Part shown: positions 5,858-8,129 of the stretch, in pieces | How positions within the stretch are numbered: the stretch's first letter is position 1 | How the letters are laid out: every line of letters starts with the position of its first letter | Origin: Desulfobacterales bacterium | GTDB taxonomy: Bacteria > Desulfobacterota > Desulfobacteria > Desulfobacterales > SpSt-501 | Assembly (NCBI GenBank): GCA_025454275.1 | Contig: JALOOS010000075.1 | Coordinates: 1-8,129 of the forward strand | Direction of reading: 5' to 3' | DNA: 8,129 nt | Translations under genes and position numbers: made by a program | Notes under the pieces: model-generated | Told to the model about the DNA's origin: nothing | The model's database searches: none | What the model saw: only the letters and a program-made list of their open reading frames with translations

Positions 5858-6448
5858 ATGCCCCAGTCAGCCCAGGTCTACGGCGCCGCGCTCTACGATG
5901 CGATCGAGATGGCGGCCCGCGCGCATCACGGCCAGGTGCGCAAGGGCACCGAGGTTCCTTACCTCGTGCACCCGCTCGCGGTGGCCGCGATCCTGATCCG
6001 GGCCCGTTCGCCCGAGCACCTGGTGATCGCCGCCATCCTCCACGACACCCTGGAGGACACCCCCCTGACCGCCGGGGAGATCCGCACCCGCTTCGGACCG
6101 CGGGTCGCGGATCTCGTCATCGGGCTCTCCGAACCCGACAAGCGGGCACCCTGGGAGGAGCGCAAACGGCATACCATCGACTTCCTCGCGCAGCAGGCCG
6201 GCGAGGAACTGATCCTGGTCGCCCTGGCCGACAAGCTCGACAATATCCGGGCGATCCGGGAGGGTCTGGCCGAGGAGGGCGGCGCCTTTTGGCGACGCTT
6301 CAACCGGCCTGAAGACGACCAGGCCTGGTATTACCGGAGTCTCGCCCGGGTGTTCTGCGCCCGTATGACCGCCGAGCCCGGGCGCTCCCTGGCCGTACTT
6401 TTCGAGTCCGAAACCGCGCGGGTCTTCCCTGAGCTCCCGTGTCCGTAG
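5858..6448 (+). CDS. Small stand-alone HD hydrolase resembling (p)ppGpp 3'-pyrophosphohydrolases (SpoT/MESH1-like)
   Basis: A 196-aa cytoplasmic HD-domain protein of the RelA/SpoT hydrolase type. The expected metal and substrate residues are all present: H24 in the opening helix, R28 in QVRKG, H38 in YLVHP, H62-D63 in ILHDTLEDT with E66-D67, FG at 79-80, and D125 and N129 in ALADKLDNIR. There is no synthetase, TGS or ACT domain, so it resembles small alarmone hydrolases such as MESH1 rather than full-length SpoT. The likely reaction is removal of the 3' pyrophosphate from (p)ppGpp, but related HD proteins act on other nucleotides (for instance NADPH for MESH1), so this is an inference. The start ATG 5858 has AAAGGA (5841-5846) eleven bases upstream, rather far. 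An out-of-frame ATG at 5850 lies closer to the SD. It is monocistronic by appearance, followed at once by a terminator-like hairpin. Confidence 0.88.
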   Translation: MPQSAQVYGAALYDAIEMAARAHHGQVRKGTEVPYLVHPLAVAAILIRARSPEHLVIAAILHDTLEDTPLTAGEIRTRFGPRVADLVIGLSEPDKRAPWEERKRHTIDFLAQQAGEELILVALADKLDNIRAIREGLAEEGGAFWRRFNRPEDDQAWYYRSLARVFCARMTAEPGRSLAVLFESETARVFPELPCP

Positions 6449-6453
6449 CAAGA

Positions 6454-6480
6454 GCACGGCCGGGCGCGGCTGCAATTTTC
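6454..6480 (+). terminator. Possible intrinsic terminator after the HD hydrolase gene
   Basis: Beginning five bases after the stop, GCA-CG-GCCG (6454-6462) pairs with CGGCTGC (6467-6473), with a two-base bulge and a four-base loop, and is followed by AATTTTC. The stem is short and the T-run has only four Ts, so termination may be partial. The position is right for the end of a single-gene transcript. Confidence 0.4.
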
Positions 6481-6512
6481 TGAAGGAAGCATTGAACCGT
6501 CACTCTCTTGCC

Positions 6513-6539
6513 CCGGACCACCGCCGCCACCGGACCGCC
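6513..6539. repeat. Imperfect 10-bp direct repeat upstream of the TRAP promoter
   Basis: CCGGACCACC (6513-6522) and CCGGACCGCC (6530-6539) match at nine of ten positions and are 17 bp apart, ending 12 bp before the -35 at 6552. It could be an activator site for the TRAP operon or chance in a GC-rich gap. The rest of the gap at 6481-6551 shows no gene. Confidence 0.3.
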
Positions 6540-6551
6540 CCGCAAAACCGC

Positions 6552-6584
6552 TTGACAGCCGGCGGGTAAGCATCTAACTATATT
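6552..6584 (+). promoter_or_regulatory. Promoter region of the TRAP transporter operon
   Basis: A perfect TTGACA (6552-6557) is followed by an AT-rich stretch. The -10 is ambiguous: TCTAAC (6573-6578) has a 15-bp spacer, whereas the better TATATT (6579-6584, five of six) has a 21-bp spacer. Neither spacing is ideal, which would suit a promoter that needs an activator. The -35 is clear; the exact -10 is not. Confidence 0.45.
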
Positions 6585-6592
6585 TTTTCCAA

Positions 6593-6610
6593 TGCAACTA
6601 ACGCGTTGCA
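6593..6610. promoter_or_regulatory. Operator-like inverted repeat between TRAP promoter and dctP
   Basis: TGCAAC (6593-6598) and GTTGCA (6605-6610) form a perfect 6-bp inverted repeat with a 6-bp spacer. Inside it lies a second, offset perfect palindrome, AACGCGTT (6600-6607). The position is just downstream of the predicted transcription start and 15 bp before the Shine-Dalgarno, where a repressor would block transcription. No regulator gene is visible in the window. Confidence 0.45.
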
Positions 6611-6636
6611 ATCACCTTAACGCCAGGAGGATCCGT

Positions 6637-7626
6637 ATGAAAAAGAGTTTCGTTTTCGCACTCGCAGTGCTCGTGATGCTGCTATTCAGCCTGCCGGCCG
6701 CAGCCCAGTACAAGGCCACCATGAAGCTGGCCTCGACCCAGTCCATGGACCATCCTTACATGGTCGGGGCGCAGAAGTTCGCCGACCTGATCAAGGAGCG
6801 CACCAGCGGGCGCATCGAGATCAAGCTCTACCCCAGCAACCAGCTCGGCAAGGGCGAGCGCGAGATGACCGAAGGGATCCAGCAGGGCGCCATCGACCTG
6901 CTGGTCACCTCGACCGGCCCGCTGGGCGGCTTCAGCCCCTCCATCAACATTCTGGACTTTCCCTTCCTGTTCCGCGACAACGCCCACGTGGACCGGGTCC
7001 TCGACGGCCCCATCGGCCGCAAGCTCCTCGACGACTTCGAAAAGGCCAACATCAAGGCCCTCTCCTTCTGGGAAAACGGCTTCCGCCACCTGACCAACAA
7101 CAAGGTCTCCGTGAAGCAGGTTGCCGACGCCAAGGGCCTCAAGATCCGCACCATGGAGAACAAGGTCCACCTCGCCGCCTGGAAGGAGGCCGGCCTGAAC
7201 CCGACCCCGATGGCCTGGGGCGAGGTCTACACCGCCCTGCAGCAGCGGGTCATCGACGGCCAGGAGAACCCGGTGGCGGTCTACTACGCCTCCAAGTTCT
7301 GGGAGGTGCAGAAGAACTTCTCGCTCACCGCCCACGTCTACTCGCCCTCCCCCTTCCTGATGAGCAAGAAGACCTTCGACGCCATGCCCAAGGCGGACCA
7401 GGAGCTCTTCGTGAAGACCTCCTACGAGGTCGGCGCCTTCCAGCGCAAGACCAACCGCGACGCCGAAGAGGCGAAGCTCCAGGAGATCGCGAGCAAAGGG
7501 GTCACCGTGGTGCGCGACGTGGACCGCGAAAGCTTCAAAAAGGCCATGACCCCGGTCTATGACCAGTTCAGCGCCCAGTTCAGTTCAGCGCCCAGTTCAG
7601 TAAGGCGGACATCGAAGCCATTATGA
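6637..7626 (+). CDS. dctP: TRAP transporter solute-binding protein DctP, C-terminus frameshifted by a 17-bp duplication
   Basis: The periplasmic receptor of a TRAP transporter, usually for C4-dicarboxylates or other organic acids, 329 aa as read. It has a signal peptide with probable cleavage after A23 (LPAAA/QYK). DctP landmarks: SNQLGKGEREMTEGIQQGAID (67-87 with Q69, G71), GFRHLTN (148-154), GLKIRTMEN (167-175) with R171 as the carboxylate-binding arginine, and DGQENPV (207-213) with N211. The start ATG 6637 has a perfect AGGAGG six bases upstream; the frame is open back to ATG 6592 but that extension crosses the operator. After S316 the reading is abnormal: a 17-bp tandem duplication shifts the frame, giving the tail SAPSSVRRTSKPL with TGA 7624-7626. 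With one copy removed the protein would end KADIEAIMNAK at TAG 7635-7637 (327 aa), a normal end for the family. Function may survive, since only the last residues change. Confidence 0.93.
   Translation: MKKSFVFALAVLVMLLFSLPAAAQYKATMKLASTQSMDHPYMVGAQKFADLIKERTSGRIEIKLYPSNQLGKGEREMTEGIQQGAIDLLVTSTGPLGGFSPSINILDFPFLFRDNAHVDRVLDGPIGRKLLDDFEKANIKALSFWENGFRHLTNNKVSVKQVADAKGLKIRTMENKVHLAAWKEAGLNPTPMAWGEVYTALQQRVIDGQENPVAVYYASKFWEVQKNFSLTAHVYSPSPFLMSKKTFDAMPKADQELFVKTSYEVGAFQRKTNRDAEEAKLQEIASKGVTVVRDVDRESFKKAMTPVYDQFSAQFSSAPSSVRRTSKPL
7564..7601. repeat. Perfect 17-bp tandem duplication inside dctP (frameshifting)
   Basis: The 17-bp unit TCAGCGCCCAGTTCAGT occurs at 7568-7584 and again, without change, at 7585-7601. 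Each copy is flanked by CAGT (7564-7567, 7581-7584, 7598-7601), so slippage between CAGT repeats explains the event. Seventeen is not a multiple of three, so the dctP frame shifts. Identity of the copies points to a very recent event or an assembly error. Confidence 0.9.
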
Positions 7627-7657
7627 ACGCCAAGTAGTTTGACGGAGAGAAACTGCC

Positions 7658-7697
7658 GGCGCCCTTTGTGACAAACCACGGGGGGCGCTTTTTTTTT
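7658..7697 (+). terminator. Intrinsic terminator/attenuator between dctP and dctQ
   Basis: GCGCCC (7659-7664) pairs with GGGCGC (7683-7688), with a possible G-U pair outside and an inner stem TTTGT/ACAAA in the loop, followed directly by nine Ts (7689-7697). It is the best-formed intrinsic terminator in the window. It lies 21 bp past the intended dctP stop and 22 bp before dctQ, so it should end most transcripts after the binding-protein gene and let a minority read into the membrane genes. Confidence 0.8.
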
Positions 7698-7719
7698 AAT
7701 TCGACAGGGAGCGGCCGGC

Positions 7720-8129
7720 ATGCGCGCACTTGAGCTCTTCAACGCGTTTTTGATCAAGATCGGCAGCTGGGGGACGATCCTCTTCATGGCCGTGATCGGG
7801 ATCGTCATCCCCTACGAGGTGATCGGGCGCTACGTCTTCGAGAAGATGAACATCTGGACCGGGGAGGTCTCGACCTACTCGCTCGCCTGGGCCTCGATGC
7901 TCGGGGGGGCGGTCGGCATGAAAAAAGGCTACCTGGTCGCGATGACCTCGGTCGTGGACGCCGTGCCGCCGGCCGCCGCCAAGGCCTTCCGCATCGCGGG
8001 CTATCTCTGCGCGCTCTTCTTCTTCGGCGCCATGTTCCACTACGGCCTCTACCAGACCATCTACAACTGGAACCAGACCTCGCCGGCCATCGAGCTGCGG
8101 ATGAGCTACCCGTATGCCGCCCTGCCGGT
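7720..8129 (+). CDS. dctQ: TRAP transporter small membrane subunit DctQ, C-terminal end beyond the window
   Basis: The first 136 complete codons of the small permease subunit, open to the right edge. The start ATG 7720 has AGGGAG (7706-7711) eight bases upstream. Hydrophobic spans lie near residues 15-34, 52-67, 90-108 and again towards the edge. Family features visible: IPYEVIGRYVFEKMNIWTGEV (30-50), SLAWASMLGGAVGMKKGY (54-71), and QTSPAIELRMSYPYAALPV at the end, close to the conserved Q-SPAL-YPYAALP signature of DctQ proteins. Many DctQ proteins have a histidine after the G-MKKG stretch (a GHI-like motif); here it reads GYLVAM, so the histidine is missing. DctQ pairs with the large subunit DctM in the inner membrane, which would be expected beyond the window. 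The transported acid is not determinable. Confidence 0.93.
   Translation, partial: MRALELFNAFLIKIGSWGTILFMAVIGIVIPYEVIGRYVFEKMNIWTGEVSTYSLAWASMLGGAVGMKKGYLVAMTSVVDAVPPAAAKAFRIAGYLCALFFFGAMFHYGLYQTIYNWNQTSPAIELRMSYPYAALP

Noticed and set aside
5802..5996. Small plus-strand frame starting at ATG 5802 overlapping the HD gene
   Set aside because: It has no good ribosome site, Ser/Arg-rich shadow composition, and overlaps the HD gene out of frame.
6593..6612. Sigma-54 promoter suggested by TTGCA near 6606
   Set aside because: There is no GG at the required position about 10 bases upstream of the GC, so the -24 element is missing.
6592..6636. Upstream ATG 6592 as the start of DctP
   Set aside because: The added residues would precede a normal signal peptide, and ATG 6637 has a perfect AGGAGG six bases upstream; the extension also covers the operator-like palindrome.
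6682..7335. Minus-strand open frame of 217 codons opposite dctP
   Set aside because: It lies wholly inside dctP on the other strand, with no domain and Val/Leu/Gly/Asp-rich shadow composition.

Overview
The window is about 8.1 kb of GC-rich bacterial DNA with tightly packed genes. Signal peptides, a periplasmic efflux adaptor, and TRAP and ABC binding-protein systems point to a Gram-negative bacterium. The proteins look proteobacterial, possibly from the Desulfobacterota or a related group, but the sequence alone does not settle the lineage. I see no rRNA, tRNA, CRISPR array, insertion sequence or phage gene. Most of the content belongs to well-known families.

Layout: everything from 1 to 5741 lies on the minus strand. 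Reading in its direction of transcription (right to left), it holds a TauE/SafE-type membrane exporter (5741-4944); a DUF21/CBS/CorC 'hemolysin-like' membrane protein (4817-3492); and a complete polar amino acid ABC importer in the order binding protein, permease, ATPase, permease (3388-393). It ends with the start of an RND-type efflux periplasmic adaptor cut by the window edge (282-1). From 5858 onward the genes are on the plus strand: a small stand-alone HD hydrolase resembling (p)ppGpp hydrolases (5858-6448), then a TRAP transporter operon whose dctP (6637-7626) and the first 136 codons of dctQ (7720-8129) are visible. The two halves diverge from 5742-5857, where candidate promoters for both directions overlap.

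Functionally the stretch is a transport neighbourhood: two binding-protein-dependent uptake systems (ABC for amino acids, TRAP probably for an organic acid), an anion exporter, a CorC-like protein and an efflux pump. Both uptake operons carry a strong hairpin between the binding-protein gene and the first membrane gene: 2555-2585 in the ABC operon, and 7658-7697 with nine Ts in the TRAP operon. This fits production of far more binding protein than membrane components.

The most notable anomaly is a perfect 17-bp tandem duplication (7568-7584 and 7585-7601) near the 3' end of dctP. It shifts the frame and replaces the expected C-terminal residues KADIEAIMNAK with an unrelated tail. Removing one copy restores a normal-looking DctP ending. 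It is either a recent slippage mutation or a sequencing/assembly artefact. I found no convincing novel multi-gene system in the window.
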